Counted from the stretch's first letter, positions 1 to 9,728 are shown. The stretch: DNA of 64,000 bases from Deinococcus fonticola (GCF_004634215.1 NZ_SMMH01000004.1:121970-185969), one strand, 5' to 3'. Numbers and translations: made by a program. Notes: generated by a model from the letters alone, not told the origin.

Positions 1-1575
1 CAGCCGCAGGGCCAGCGCCCCCGCCAGGTAAACGGCCAGCCCTACGCCGCCGGCCACGGCGCCGCCGATCACGCCGCTTACGATGAAGCCGGGCGTGGGC
101 ATAAACGGCAGGAAGCGCGAGGCCGCCCAGGCCGCCAGCCCCGCCAGAGCGGCCAGCGGCACGACCCTCAGCAGGTGCAGGGTGAGTTCGCGCAGGGGAA
201 AGCCCAGGGCGCGGCGGTACATCAGGATCAGCGCAGCGGTCATCAGCAGGCCGCTGATCATGGTGCTCACGCCAAAACCCAGCAGGCCCAGGGGGGGCAC
301 CAGCAGGCGGTACAGAATGACCTCCAGTACGAAGCCCACGGCGCTGACGGTCACGGCCTCGCGCGTGCGTTCACGGGCGTAGAAGGTGCGCAGCAGCACG
401 GTCACCAGCGCCCACGGCACCAGCGCCAGCGCCCACCCGGTCAGGATGCCCGCCCCGGCCTGAAATTTCGCGGCCTCGAACGTGCGGCTCAGGTTAAACA
501 GGCTCACGGCATACGGCGCCAGGGCCACCAGCAGGGCGCTCATGGGCGCGGCCAGGAAGGTGGTGGTGCGCAGCCCCTGCACGGTCAGCCCCCGGAAGGC
601 GGCCCAGTCGCGGTCGGCCGCGTGCTGCGAGAAACGGGGAAACAGCGCCAGCACCGGCGACACCACGAACAGGCCGTTCACGGTGGTGAACAGCGCCTCG
701 GCGTTGGCGTACCCGGTTTGCGTCCCGGCGGCAAACTGGCTGCTGGTCAGCAGGCGCGTCACGTAGATGTTCAGAAACTGCCGCGCCCCCGCCGTTAGGG
801 TAAAAGGGGCCATCTGCACCAGCACGCGCCTGAGGGCCGGGTGACCCGCCAGCGAAGGCGTGGGCAGCAGCCCAAAGCGGTTCAGGGCCGGCAGTTGCAC
901 CACCAGCTGCGCCACGCCGCCCAGCAGCCACCCCAGCGCCAGCCAGGTGGCCGTGCGCGGCAACAGCATCAGCGCCACGATGCTGGCGATGTTGAAGGCC
1001 ACCGGGGCAAAACTGCTTTCCTTGAAGTGCTCGTCGGCGTTCAGCAGGCCCATCGCCACCGCCGACAGCGAAATCAGCATCAGGAACGGCATCACCAGTT
1101 GCGTCATGTACAGCGCCACGCCCCGGTCGACGTTCCCGCCCTGGGCCACCAGAATGTCCACGATCAGCGGCGCGGCCAGAATGCCCAGGGCCATCAGGAT
1201 CAGGTTCACGGCGATCAGGGTGCCGCTGAAGGCCTGCGCCAGTTTGCGCCGCTCGGCGGCGTCCAGCGTCTTGTACACCGGAATGAACGAGTTGACCAGC
1301 GCTCCCTCGGCCAGCAGTTCGCGCAGCAGGTTCGGCACCTTAGACGCCACGTTGAAAGCGTCGGTCAGGGACGTGTCGAACAGGTTGATGATCTGCTGGC
1401 GCACGATGCCGCTCAGGCGCGACCCCAGGGTTCCCAGCATGACGATGATGGTGTTGACCCGCAGCGAGCGTTTCGGGCCACCGGCGGGAGGCGCGGCCGC
1501 CGCTTCAAAATCGATGTCCAGTTCCGGAAGTTCCGGCGGGGTGGTGGAGGGGCCGGGGGTCGGCGGGACGGTCAC
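1..1575 (-). CDS. murJ: Lipid II flippase MurJ (MviN), C-terminus beyond window
   Basis: Integral membrane flippase that moves lipid II across the inner membrane for peptidoglycan synthesis. The frame is open from a GTG at 1575 to the left edge (525 codons), so the last helices and stop lie outside. After a Pro/acidic cytosolic lead of about 33 residues comes the family block with RLSGIVRQQI and the signature NLLRELLAEGALVNSFIPVY, followed by alternating hydrophobic helices. The start is uncertain: no Shine-Dalgarno is visible, and a TAAAGT hexamer lies just upstream, so a leaderless GTG is likely. Part of a dispersed repeat (1586-1720) sits directly upstream and may carry the promoter. Family assignment is secure from the signature and the multi-helix pattern. 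Confidence 0.93.
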   Translation of the reverse strand, partial: MTVPPTPGPSTTPPELPELDIDFEAAAAPPAGGPKRSLRVNTIIVMLGTLGSRLSGIVRQQIINLFDTSLTDAFNVASKVPNLLRELLAEGALVNSFIPVYKTLDAAERRKLAQAFSGTLIAVNLILMALGILAAPLIVDILVAQGGNVDRGVALYMTQLVMPFLMLISLSAVAMGLLNADEHFKESSFAPVAFNIASIVALMLLPRTATWLALGWLLGGVAQLVVQLPALNRFGLLPTPSLAGHPALRRVLVQMAPFTLTAGARQFLNIYVTRLLTSSQFAAGTQTGYANAEALFTTVNGLFVVSPVLALFPRFSQHAADRDWAAFRGLTVQGLRTTTFLAAPMSALLVALAPYAVSLFNLSRTFEAAKFQAGAGILTGWALALVPWALVTVLLRTFYARERTREAVTVSAVGFVLEVILYRLLVPPLGLLGFGVSTMISGLLMTAALILMYRRALGFPLRELTLHLLRVVPLAALAGLAAWAASRFLPFMPTPGFIVSGVIGGAVAGGVGLAVYLAGALALRL

Positions 1576-1585
1576 GGGCCGTACT

Positions 1586-1720
1586 TTAGAGCATTGGACA
1601 AAAGAACGGAGTGCTTTTTGTCCGAGCTGAGCGAGTGAATTGAGACGAGCAGGCCGAAGAATCGAGGCCGGCGGGTTGCTATTCCGCGCCTGACGGAATG
1701 CGGAGACCTGCTCGAGCGCA
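1586..1720 (+). repeat. Dispersed intergenic repeat, family 1, copy A
   Basis: About 130 bp that matches 27346-27478 (same strand) and 8256-8392 (opposite strand). Shared blocks in order are GACAAAAGAACG, TTTTGTCCGAGC, GCGAGTGAAT, GAGCAGG.CGAAGAAT and a CCTGACG..AT..GGAGA end. The first two blocks (GGACAAAAGAACG and CTTTTTGTCC) can pair as a hairpin. It contains no plausible gene and lies between murJ and the tRNA. Confidence 0.75.
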
Positions 1721-1792
1721 GAAGAGCCACGCTGGCCTCTCCCCTTTTCCTTTCGCGCGTGCTATCCTCCCGCTTGCCCTTACGGCTTGCGC

Positions 1793-1885
<93 letters not shown>

Positions 1886-1890
1886 AGGGA

Positions 1891-1918
1891 AAAAGCCCGC
1901 CTTCACCGGCGGGTTTTT
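1891..1918 (+). terminator. Rho-independent terminator after tRNA-Ser
   Basis: CCCGCC, six-base loop, GGCGGG, then TTTTT; preceded by AAAA, so it could also stop transcription of the convergent gene ending at 1928. Confidence 0.85.
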
Positions 1919-1927
1919 CGTCGTTGC

Positions 1928-2287
1928 TCAGCCCTGCTCCAGCATCTGCTTCCAGCTCTCCTGGTCGTCGCCCACGCTCAAGACTTTGCCGCCGCGCACC
2001 AGCGGCAGTTTCAGAAGTTCCGGCGTCTCGATGACCCTGGCGATGATGCTCTCTTCGGTGGTGCGCAGATAAGCCAGGTTGCTGGCCGCGTAGGCCTTGC
2101 CGCCCATGTCCAGCAGCCCGTTCAGGCCGAATTTCTGCACGAAGCGCTGCAACTCGCCTTTGGCAATGGGGCGTTCCTTCAAGTCCACGAAGTGAATTTT
2201 CATCTGACGTTCCTTGAAGAAGCGCTCGGCAGCGCGGGTGGCACTGCTTTTCTTGGTACCGAAAATCTGAACCTGAAGCTCGGGCAT
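1928..2287 (-). CDS. ArsC/Spx-fold protein lacking the redox cysteine
   Basis: A 119-residue protein of the arsenate-reductase (ArsC/Spx/YffB) thioredoxin-like fold. The N-terminal strand-turn-helix reads IFGTKKSSATRAAERFFKER, where true ArsC has a catalytic Cys; here it is KKSS, and no Cys occurs anywhere. The later TPELLKLPLVRGG is the usual cis-Pro/RGG segment that would bind substrate. Loss of the Cys argues against arsenate reduction; a binding or adaptor role is possible but unproven. Leaderless start: TAAACT at 2294-2299 lies 6 nt before the ATG. Confidence 0.85.
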   Translation of the reverse strand: MPELQVQIFGTKKSSATRAAERFFKERQMKIHFVDLKERPIAKGELQRFVQKFGLNGLLDMGGKAYAASNLAYLRTTEESIIARVIETPELLKLPLVRGGKVLSVGDDQESWKQMLEQG

Positions 2288-2308
2288 GACAGGAGTTTAG
2301 CGGGCGCA

Positions 2309-2746
2309 TCACAACAAAAATTCGAGAACCACCGGGAGCAGCAGGCCCAGCAGAAAACCGCCGCCGATTCCGCCTAGCACTACGGGGCGAAGTTCTGGCA
2401 GGTGCTTCGGCACGGCCTTCAAGTGTGGATTTTGCCTGGCCAGCCAGAGGAACCACAGCACCCCAAGGCTAGAACTGACGAGCAGAAAAACCGGCCGACC
2501 TGGAAAGGCCACCAGGTGGTCAGGGTGGTTCTTCGCGGCCGCCGACTCGCCCAAGTAGACCAGGACGCTGCTCAAGCCCAGTCCAATAAAGAAGAAAGGC
2601 AAACCGGACGTGAAGGTCAGCATGCGCCAGAGGGACTTGGCGCGTTGAGGATGAGCTTGCCCTTCCAGTTCATTTACGCGGGCCTGCGCTCTGGCCAGTT
2701 CTTCTCTGGCTTGCCGGAGTTCAGCGCTTTCGGGTGGCCGGGCCAT
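2309..2746 (-). CDS. Small membrane protein with coiled-coil N-terminus
   Basis: 145 residues, family not recognised. Residues 1-35 are a charged, Ala/Glu/Arg-rich helix likely to form a coiled coil. Three hydrophobic segments follow (about 48-70, 86-103 and 121-145), the last running to the C-terminus. Start is supported by TACACT (2754-2759) 7 nt upstream of the ATG, a leaderless layout. It lies 21 bp upstream of the ArsC-like gene on the same strand, so the two may be co-transcribed, although the second has its own -10 element. Confidence 0.7.
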   Translation of the reverse strand: MARPPESAELRQAREELARAQARVNELEGQAHPQRAKSLWRMLTFTSGLPFFFIGLGLSSVLVYLGESAAAKNHPDHLVAFPGRPVFLLVSSSLGVLWFLWLARQNPHLKAVPKHLPELRPVVLGGIGGGFLLGLLLPVVLEFLL

Positions 2747-2798
2747 ACGGCAAAGTGTAAAGTCCAGCGGAAGCGCGTGTGACAGACTTTACGGCGTT

Positions 2799-3248
2799 AT
2801 GGCAAATCCCTGGCCAGAGGATCATACAGCGCCTTTCAAACGCCCCCCGTGGCTCAGGCGGCTGGTCAGTCATGTTCCGACCTTTGTGCTTGGAGGCTTG
2901 CTGGGCCTCCTGCTGGGGTTGCTGGTGGTCAAAGACACGCGCCACCTGGCCCGGTGGTGGAAGGACATGTGGGCGCCCCTGACTTACGCCTCGGTGGGAA
3001 ATTTCGATGACTTCATCGTTTACAGCGTCTGCGCCGAAGCCCTGGGGCTCCCCGAGAAAGACGAGGAGATGAAGTTGATGACCTACCAGGGCGAAGCGCA
3101 GCGCACGGAGCAGGGCTGGCTTCTGCTCGACGCCATCCAGCCACAGAACGACCAGACGAAGAAGATGACCGTCCCGTTTGCCTGTGAGATCACGGGGGAC
3201 AGTGTGGACTACATGGAAGTGAAGACCATTCTGCTGAAACAGCCGTAA
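2799..3248 (+). CDS. Hypothetical membrane-anchored protein
   Basis: 149 residues with one strong transmembrane stretch (VPTFVLGGLLGLLLGLLVV, about residues 26-44) near the N-terminus, then a soluble domain with a Cys at YSVCAEALGLPEKDEE and another near the end. No family recognised. It is transcribed divergently from the 2309-2746 gene and ends 60 bp before ada. The start codon is the first ATG with room for the anchor; no clear Shine-Dalgarno is present. Confidence 0.6.
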   Translation: MANPWPEDHTAPFKRPPWLRRLVSHVPTFVLGGLLGLLLGLLVVKDTRHLARWWKDMWAPLTYASVGNFDDFIVYSVCAEALGLPEKDEEMKLMTYQGEAQRTEQGWLLLDAIQPQNDQTKKMTVPFACEITGDSVDYMEVKTILLKQP

Positions 3249-3308
3249 CCGCAATTTGACCGCAAGAAATTCGGCAACGGAGAGTGCCTGCTCGCCTAGC
3301 ATGTCGGC

Positions 3309-4376
3309 ATGACCGAATTCACCACCGAGAGGCAGCGCTGGGAGGCGGTGCTGGCGCACGAGCGGGCGGCCGACGGCCTTTTCTGGTACGCCGTGAAGAC
3401 GACGCGGGTATATTGCCGCCCCGCTTGCCCGTCGCGCCGGCCCAGGCGCGAGAACGTGACTTTTTTCGACTCGCCGGCAGAAGCGGTGGCGGCGGGGTTC
3501 CGGGCATGCCGACGCTGCCAGCCGGAGCGGGTCAACGCGGCGGCGCAGGCGGTCGCCACCGCGCAACACCTGCTGGACACGGCGCAAACGGAACCGTCCC
3601 TGTACGAACTGGCGGCGGCGGTGGGCCTCAGCCCCTTTCACCTCCAGCGCGTGTTCAAGGAGCGCCTGGGCGTCAGCCCCAAGCAGTACGCCCTGCGCGT
3701 CCGCACTGACCGGCTGAAAACCGGCCTGCGCACCGGGCAGAGCGTGACCACAGCCCTTTACGACGCCGGGCACGACTCGCCGGCGACCCTGTACGCCAGA
3801 AGCACCGATCAGCTGGGCATGACGCCCCGCACCTACGCCCGGGGAGGCCACGGAGAGATGATTCATTACACGGTAGCAAGCAGCCCGCTGGGGCAGATGC
3901 TGGTGGCGGCCACGGCACGCGGCCTGTGCGCCGTACGTTTCGGGAACATGGACGACATGGTTCCGCAACTGCGGGCCGAGTACCCGAAAGCCGAGGTCAC
4001 GGAAGACGCGGAGACCCTGAAACCTTACGTCGCGGGCATTCTGGAGTACCTCAGCGGGCAGAACACTGCCCTGAACCTCCGCACCGACGCGGGCGGCACC
4101 GACTTTCAGCAGCGCGTGTGGGACGCCCTGCGCCGCATTCCTTACGGTGAGACGCGCAGTTACGCCGAGCTGGCGCAGATGATCGGGGAACCGGGCGCCG
4201 TGCGGGCGGTGGCCAGTGCCTGCGCGCGCAACCCGGTGGCGCTGGTGGTGCCGTGCCACCGGATTGTGCGCACGGGTGGGGCGCTGGGTGGCTACAGGTG
4301 GGGCCTGGATATGAAGCAGCGCCTGCTGGACACTGAAAAGGGAAAGACAGGGCAGGCTCAACCCACCCTGTTCTGA
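3309..4376 (+). CDS. ada: Bifunctional Ada: DNA methyl-phosphotriester sensor and O6-methylguanine-DNA methyltransferase
   Basis: Suicidal alkyl-transfer repair protein and transcriptional activator of the adaptive response. The N-terminal zinc domain has the four Cys ligands C36, C40, C67 and C70 (VYCRPACPSR and ACRRCQPE). An AraC-type helix-turn-helix follows at about 85-180, then the methyltransferase domain with acceptor Cys316 in VVPCHRIV. All parts of the classic 354-residue E. coli arrangement are present at 355 residues, so it should be active for both lesion types. TAGCAT at 3297-3302 ends 6 nt before the ATG, so a leaderless transcript is likely. No alkA lies next to it in the window. 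Confidence 0.96.
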   Translation: MTEFTTERQRWEAVLAHERAADGLFWYAVKTTRVYCRPACPSRRPRRENVTFFDSPAEAVAAGFRACRRCQPERVNAAAQAVATAQHLLDTAQTEPSLYELAAAVGLSPFHLQRVFKERLGVSPKQYALRVRTDRLKTGLRTGQSVTTALYDAGHDSPATLYARSTDQLGMTPRTYARGGHGEMIHYTVASSPLGQMLVAATARGLCAVRFGNMDDMVPQLRAEYPKAEVTEDAETLKPYVAGILEYLSGQNTALNLRTDAGGTDFQQRVWDALRRIPYGETRSYAELAQMIGEPGAVRAVASACARNPVALVVPCHRIVRTGGALGGYRWGLDMKQRLLDTEKGKTGQAQPTLF

Positions 4377-4543
4377 TAAGAATTCCGGCCCTTCAGTTAT
4401 GGAATAACTGGAAACCTGAGTGGAGCGAAGAGGAACAAAAAGCGTCCCGGACGTGCAGTGAGCCCTGCGGCGTTTTTCCGGAGGGAGAACGAAACAAACG
4501 GGATGCCTGTGCCGGTTGCTGGCCCGTTTCTTGTCGGCCAGCT
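4377..4543. other. Intergenic region with a short perfect inverted repeat
   Basis: No gene seen. At 4394-4410 CAGTTAT and ATAACTG face each other across 3 nt. The rest (GAGCGAAGAGG, GGAGAACGAAACAAACGG) resembles parts of the repeat at 11130-11212, so this is probably a diverged dispersed-repeat copy. It lies between the convergent 3' ends of ada and ruvB and may also help termination. Confidence 0.5.
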
Positions 4544-5548
<1,005 letters not shown>

Positions 5549-5647
5549 AGCCAAGATCATACCCTGATTTAGGTGTGAACGGAATAGGCAAGGCATGCTC
5601 TGTAATATTGCCCTAACGGGGCGTCGCTGTCATGGTGCTTGTGTCGC

Positions 5648-6895
5648 TCACTTGCCGCCCTGCTGCGCCAGCACCGCCTGGGCGACTTCAAGGCCGGCGG
5701 CCACGGTTGCCCGGATAAGTTGCGGGTCAAGCAGCCGGTCGCCGGGCTGGTGGTAATTGGCATCCAGGCCGCGGTGAAAGAACAGCACCGGCACGTTCTG
5801 CTGCTGAAAGGGCACGTGGTCGCTGCCGCTTTCCTGCCCTTCGAGCAGATCGACCCCGCTCACCGCCTGCGCCGCGTTCACCAGCGCACGGCTTCCGGTG
5901 GCCTGAAGCGGCTGCACGTCCACGCCCACCATGTCGAAGTTCAGCATGGCTTTCAGCCCGCCCAGCAGCGCCGGGTGGCGGCCCGTGAAGTGCTTTGCTC
6001 CCAGCAGTCCGTTTTCCTCGCCGTCGAACAGCACGAAGTAAGCGCGGGCACTCAGGGGCGTGTTGACGGTCCGGCGCGCGAGTTCCAGCACCGTCAGGGT
6101 GCCCGAGAGGTTGTCGTTCGCGCCGGGGGCGCCGGGCACACTGTCCAGGTGCGCCCCGAACAGCACCTCGGGCTGGGTGACGCCCTTTTTGTACGCGATG
6201 AGGTTCTGCGCCTGCACGGTGGTCTGCTGCACGCGGACATTCAGGGTCACGTCCTGCCCGTCCCCGAGTCGTTCAGCGGCCCCGGCAGGCACCCCCAGCA
6301 CGGGAAACGCCAGGGGCGTGGTCAGCCGGCCCCGGAGCGGCTGATCTTCCGAGTTGAGGATAATCAGGCCGGTCGCTCCGGCCCTCTGGGCGTTCTCGGC
6401 TTTCTCCAGAAAAGGAATCCTCCCGCGGGCGACCACTGCCAGCTTGCCTTTCACGTCCACGCGGGCAAATCCAGCCGACGTGCCGAACTCCGGGACGTTC
6501 ACGACTGCGCCGCTGACGCTGCCGCCCGCGCTGCCTTCCAGGGCCAGGCCGCTGACCGTGCCGGCCGTGGTCGTCACGCCCGAACCCAGGTCGTCGAAGC
6601 GCGGATAGGTGAAGGGCTCCCGCTGCGTTTCGTATCCCAGGAGGCGCAGTTGCGTTTCCAGATAGGTGCGGGCCAGCTCGTTGGCCGGCGTTCCTGCTAC
6701 GCGCGGGCCGAACTTCAGGATGTTCTCGACGTTGGCTTCGAGGCTCGCGGGCGGCTGAGGCGCGGGTGACTGCGTTGCTGATCCCTGTGTTGCTGGTACC
6801 TGCGTTGCTGGCAGCGGGGTAACGGGAGCCTGCGCGAGGGCCAGAGGCAGGGCCGTCAGGCAGGCCAGCAGCGCGCCCAGGATGTCTTGAGGCAT
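5648..6895 (-). CDS. Secreted M28-family zinc aminopeptidase with PA domain
   Basis: Exported peptidase, 415 residues. A Sec signal peptide (ILGALLACLTALPLALAQA) is followed by a Pro/Ala/Thr linker with three ATQ-type repeats. A protease-associated domain sits in the middle (IPFLEKAENAQRAGATGLIIL). The catalytic part has the M28 metal ligands: H and D in GAHLDSVPGAPGANDN, the Glu pair in FDGEENG, D in NFDMVG and H in SGSDHVPF. The start at 6895 gives a proper signal peptide; the ATG at 6979 would add 28 non-signal residues. Probably releases N-terminal amino acids from external peptides, in keeping with a proteolytic lifestyle. Confidence 0.93.
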   Translation of the reverse strand: MPQDILGALLACLTALPLALAQAPVTPLPATQVPATQGSATQSPAPQPPASLEANVENILKFGPRVAGTPANELARTYLETQLRLLGYETQREPFTYPRFDDLGSGVTTTAGTVSGLALEGSAGGSVSGAVVNVPEFGTSAGFARVDVKGKLAVVARGRIPFLEKAENAQRAGATGLIILNSEDQPLRGRLTTPLAFPVLGVPAGAAERLGDGQDVTLNVRVQQTTVQAQNLIAYKKGVTQPEVLFGAHLDSVPGAPGANDNLSGTLTVLELARRTVNTPLSARAYFVLFDGEENGLLGAKHFTGRHPALLGGLKAMLNFDMVGVDVQPLQATGSRALVNAAQAVSGVDLLEGQESGSDHVPFQQQNVPVLFFHRGLDANYHQPGDRLLDPQLIRATVAAGLEVAQAVLAQQGGK

Positions 6896-6960
6896 GGCGT
6901 CAGCTAAGCACACCCCAGCCAGGTATACCGTGGCCGAAAAACAGTGACGGTTTCCCGCAT

Positions 6961-6990
6961 GAAAAAAGCCGGGGCACACGGCCCCAGCTT
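6961..6990 (-). terminator. Terminator of gltA
   Basis: On the minus strand AGCTGGGGC, five-base loop, GCCCCGGCT, then TTTTTT. It lies 25-50 bp past the gltA stop. Confidence 0.85.
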
Positions 6991-7014
6991 GCGTATTTTT
7001 CCTGTCCTGTCAGG

Positions 7015-8148
7015 TTACTGGCGGTCTTTGATGTCCACGTAACGCTGGTTGCTCTTGCCGATGTAATAGGCGTCGGGGCGCAGCAGGCGGTTGTTCTGGC
7101 TGTACTCGATCACGCTGGCGCACCAGCCGCTGATGCGGGCCAGCGCGAAGATGGGCGTGAAGTACTCCTTCTTGATGCCCAGGTCAGCGTACACGGTGCC
7201 GCTGTAGAAGTCCACGTTCGGGTAGATGCCGCGGTCACCGATGCGGTCGACCACGGTCTTCTCGATGTTCTCCAGAATCTGGTAGTAGTTGCTCTTGCCT
7301 TCCTTGCCGGCCACGTGCGCGGCGTAATCGCGCAGGACGCGGCTGCGGGGGTCGAAGTTCTTGTACACGCGGTGACCGACGCCCATGATCTTTTCTTTCT
7401 TGTTCAGTTTGTCGGTGATGTAGTCCACGGCGTTCTCGGGGCTGCCGATCTCGTCGAGCATCACCATGACCTGCTCGTTGGCGCCGCCGTGCAGTGGCCC
7501 CTTGAGCGCACCGATGGCGCTGACGATGCAGGAGTACATGTCGCTGATGGTGCTGCTGGTGGCGATGGCGGTGAAGGTGCTGGCGTTCATGCCGTGGTCG
7601 GCGTGCAGGATCAGCGCGATGTCGAACAGCCGGGCCTGCTCAGCGGTGGGCTCCTTGCCGTTGAGCATGTACAGGTAGTTGCCGGCGTGCGTCAGGTCGG
7701 CGCGCGGGGCCACGATGTCCTGGCCTTCTTGCACGCGGTTGATGGCGGCGATGATGGTGGCGAACTGCGCGATCATTCGGATGCTGATGGCGCGGCGGGC
7801 TTCAGGGGTGACTTCCTCGGACTCCTGGTCGGTCAGGCCCAGGTAGGACACGGCGGTGCGCAGCGCCTGCATGGGGTTGGCGCCCCTGGGCATGTTGCGG
7901 ATCAGGTCTTCGACTTCTCTGGGAATGGCGCGGTTGGCTTTCAGTTCCGCGTCGAATTTCGCCAGTTCGGCGGCCGTGGGCAGTTCGCCGTCGAGCAGCG
8001 CCAGCGACAGTTCCTCGAAGGTGCTTTTCTCGGCCCACTCCTGAATGGGAATGCCCAGGTGGGTCAGAATGCCCTCCGAGCCATTGATAAACGTGAGCTT
8101 GCTCTCGGTGAAGAGCACTCCTTCCAGGCCTTTTGCAATTTGCGTCAT
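7015..8148 (-). CDS. gltA: Citrate synthase
   Basis: Condenses acetyl-CoA with oxaloacetate at the entry of the TCA cycle. 377 residues, the length of the short Gram-positive/thermophile type rather than the NADH-regulated 430-residue proteobacterial type. Active-site segments are visible: the His loop GPLHGGANEQV, GVGHRVYKNFDPR and the C-terminal FTPIFALARISGW. The start at 8148 (MTQIAKGLEG) was chosen over an ATG 63 bp upstream because it matches the family N-terminus. The upstream region to tsaB (8149-8397) is divergent and holds repeat copy C. Confidence 0.96.
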   Translation of the reverse strand: MTQIAKGLEGVLFTESKLTFINGSEGILTHLGIPIQEWAEKSTFEELSLALLDGELPTAAELAKFDAELKANRAIPREVEDLIRNMPRGANPMQALRTAVSYLGLTDQESEEVTPEARRAISIRMIAQFATIIAAINRVQEGQDIVAPRADLTHAGNYLYMLNGKEPTAEQARLFDIALILHADHGMNASTFTAIATSSTISDMYSCIVSAIGALKGPLHGGANEQVMVMLDEIGSPENAVDYITDKLNKKEKIMGVGHRVYKNFDPRSRVLRDYAAHVAGKEGKSNYYQILENIEKTVVDRIGDRGIYPNVDFYSGTVYADLGIKKEYFTPIFALARISGWCASVIEYSQNNRLLRPDAYYIGKSNQRYVDIKDRQ

Positions 8149-8255
8149 GGTGAAAATAAGGATACCAGGCTTGCCGGAACTGACCCTGAACTGACGGTTA
8201 AACGTCCCCAATCCGGTGACAAGACCGGCTCTTTTGGCCCTGCAAGGGCTGTCCG

Positions 8256-8392
8256 CTAGCGCAGTCCTCCGAATTCCGCGCTCTGTGAAAGGTCACCCCA
8301 GATCGCTCCATCCTTCGCCCTGCTCATACAAATTCACTCGCTCCGCCCGGACAGAAAGCGCTCCGTTCTTTTGTCAAATGCTCTAGACTGCC
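8256..8392 (-). repeat. Dispersed intergenic repeat, family 1, copy C
   Basis: Minus-strand copy of the 130-bp repeat also found at 1586-1720 and 27346-27478. On the minus strand it reads GCATTTGACAAAAGAACGG, then CTGTCCG, GGAGCGAGTGAATT, GAGCAGGGCGAAGGATGGAG and a GGAATTCGGAGGAC end. It ends only 5 bp before the tsaB start, so the tsaB promoter must lie within it or at its edge. Confidence 0.75.
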
Positions 8393-8397
8393 GTCCG

Positions 8398-8940
8398 ATG
8401 CCCGTCACCCTTGCGCTGGACACCGCCACCCCCTTCCTGACCCTCGCCCTGGCGTGGGAAGGCGGGACGCTGGAGATCAGCCGTGAAGTGGGCCGGGCGC
8501 ATGCCGAGCGGCTGGCCGACGCGACCAGAGAACTGTTCGGGGAAGCGGGGCTGCCCTTCCGTGCGGACACGCTGGTGATCGGCACCGGGCCGGGGTCTTA
8601 CACGGGCGTGCGTGTGGGGGCCAGTTACGCGCTGGGGCTGGGACGTGTGTGGAGCGCCCCAGTACTGGGCGTCAGCACGCTCGAGGGCCTGGTGCAGGGT
8701 TCCGGGCGACAGGCGGTCAGCCAGGACGCCCGCAAAGGCAACGTGTACAGCGCCGTGTACGACGCCCAGGGTGGCGTGGTTCAGCAAACGGTCGAACCGG
8801 TCGCCAAGCGGGAAGCCACGGAATTTACCGCCACCCTCAACGGTCTGCCGCACCACCAGGACACCGCCCCCAGCGGACTTTCACTGCTGCGGGCCGGGCT
8901 GGCACACGGCGTCCGCGAGTGGCAACTGGCTTACCTGTAA
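8398..8940 (+). CDS. tsaB: tRNA t6A biosynthesis protein TsaB
   Basis: Partner of TsaD and TsaE in making N6-threonylcarbamoyladenosine at position 37 of ANN-decoding tRNAs; an ASKHA-fold dimerisation factor. 180 residues, shorter than the E. coli protein (231), mainly in the C-terminal lobe. The N-terminal LALDTATPFLTLAL and the GTGPGSYTGVRVG loop are diagnostic. The start at 8398 gives the normal N-terminus; an ATG nine codons upstream lies in repeat sequence. tsaD and tsaE are not in the window. Confidence 0.93.
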   Translation: MPVTLALDTATPFLTLALAWEGGTLEISREVGRAHAERLADATRELFGEAGLPFRADTLVIGTGPGSYTGVRVGASYALGLGRVWSAPVLGVSTLEGLVQGSGRQAVSQDARKGNVYSAVYDAQGGVVQQTVEPVAKREATEFTATLNGLPHHQDTAPSGLSLLRAGLAHGVREWQLAYL

Positions 8941-9040
8941 CCCAGATTCCCTGGAGCCCATAGAACTGGCCACCCGTGTCAGTCACGGGCGAGCCCGGCG
9001 ACTACCTGAGTAGCGCGGCCGACAGAATAGCCACCACCTA

Positions 9041-9082
9041 AAGATAGAAAGAACACCGCCCACCCATAAAGGGCAGGCGGTG
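9041..9082 (-). terminator. Terminator of rplS
   Basis: On the minus strand CACCGCC-TGCCC, loop TTTAT, GGGTG-GGCGGTG (two wobble pairs), then a T-rich run. It starts 16 bp past the rplS stop. Confidence 0.8.
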
Positions 9083-9097
9083 CCAGCGGCGGAAGCT

Positions 9098-9568
9098 TTA
9101 CTCGCCCTGGGTTTCGGGGGCGGCTTCGACCTCGTTGGCGGCGGGCGCTGCTGCGGCGTTGGCTTTGGCAGCCTTGGCGTTGGCGGCGTCTTTCATCACG
9201 CGGCTGCGGTCGGACTTGATGCGGGCAGCCTTGCCGCGCAGGTCACGCAGGTAGTACAGCTTGGCGCGGCGCACCTTGCCGCGTTCCATGACGCTCACCT
9301 TGGCGACCAGCGGGCTGCTGAACGGAAACACGCGCTCCACGCCTTCACCGAAAGAAATTTTGCGCACGGTGAAGCTCTTGCGGCTGCCGGTGCCGTTGAC
9401 GGCGATCACGACGCCCTCGAAGGCCTGGTTGCGGGTGCGGTTGCCTTCCACCACTTTCGTTTCCACGCGCACGGTGTCGCCGGGGCGGAAATCGGGGAGT
9501 TCCTTGAGGTGGGGCTGTTCGACGGCCTTCAGGATGGCCCCGCGGTTGACTTTGATGGCGCTTTGCAT
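9098..9568 (-). CDS. rplS: 50S ribosomal protein L19
   Basis: Large-subunit protein at the 30S-50S interface. The core [27 protein letters not shown] and the conserved [24 protein letters not shown] region are intact. Residues after about 118 form an Ala-rich, Lys/Glu-spotted tail absent from the 115-residue E. coli protein; a long L19 is characteristic of Deinococcus. Start at 9568 is fixed by AAGGAG at a good spacing upstream. Promoter at 9700-9728. It stands alone, without the usual rpsP-rimM-trmD neighbours in this window. Confidence 0.97.
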   Translation of the reverse strand: MQSAIKVNRGAILKAVEQPHLKELPDFRPGDTVRVETKVVEGNRTRNQAFEGVVIAVNGTGSRKSFTVRKISFGEGVERVFPFSSPLVAKVSVMERGKVRRAKLYYLRDLRGKAARIKSDRSRVMKDAANAKAAKANAAAAPAANEVEAAPETQGE

Positions 9569-9699
9569 GACTTCTTTTCTCCTTCGGGCAGCGGACCACT
9601 CCACGGTTCAGCCTGGACTGATGCCAGACGGTGCTGGCCGGGGCGTTCTTACTCCTTAACGACTTGCTCCACTCCTGGGGCAGCAAATCAAGCCTGAGA

Positions 9700-9728
9700 A
9701 GTATACCTGGCCCCGGCCAGGGAGGCAA
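9700..9728 (-). promoter_or_regulatory. Sigma-70-type promoter for rplS
   Basis: On the minus strand TTGCCT (9728-9723), 17-nt spacer, TATACT (9705-9700). It gives a 5' leader of about 125 nt with a Shine-Dalgarno, unlike the leaderless genes nearby. Confidence 0.75.

Noticed and set aside
2721..4361. Minus-strand frame over ada
   Set aside because: ada is complete with four Zn Cys and PCHR; the antisense frame lacks a ribosome site and domain.
4394..4410. Radiation/desiccation response motif near ruvB
   Set aside because: The inverted repeat is short, lies past the 3' end of ruvB and does not match the 17-bp RDRM layout I know; no RDRM was found upstream of ruvB.
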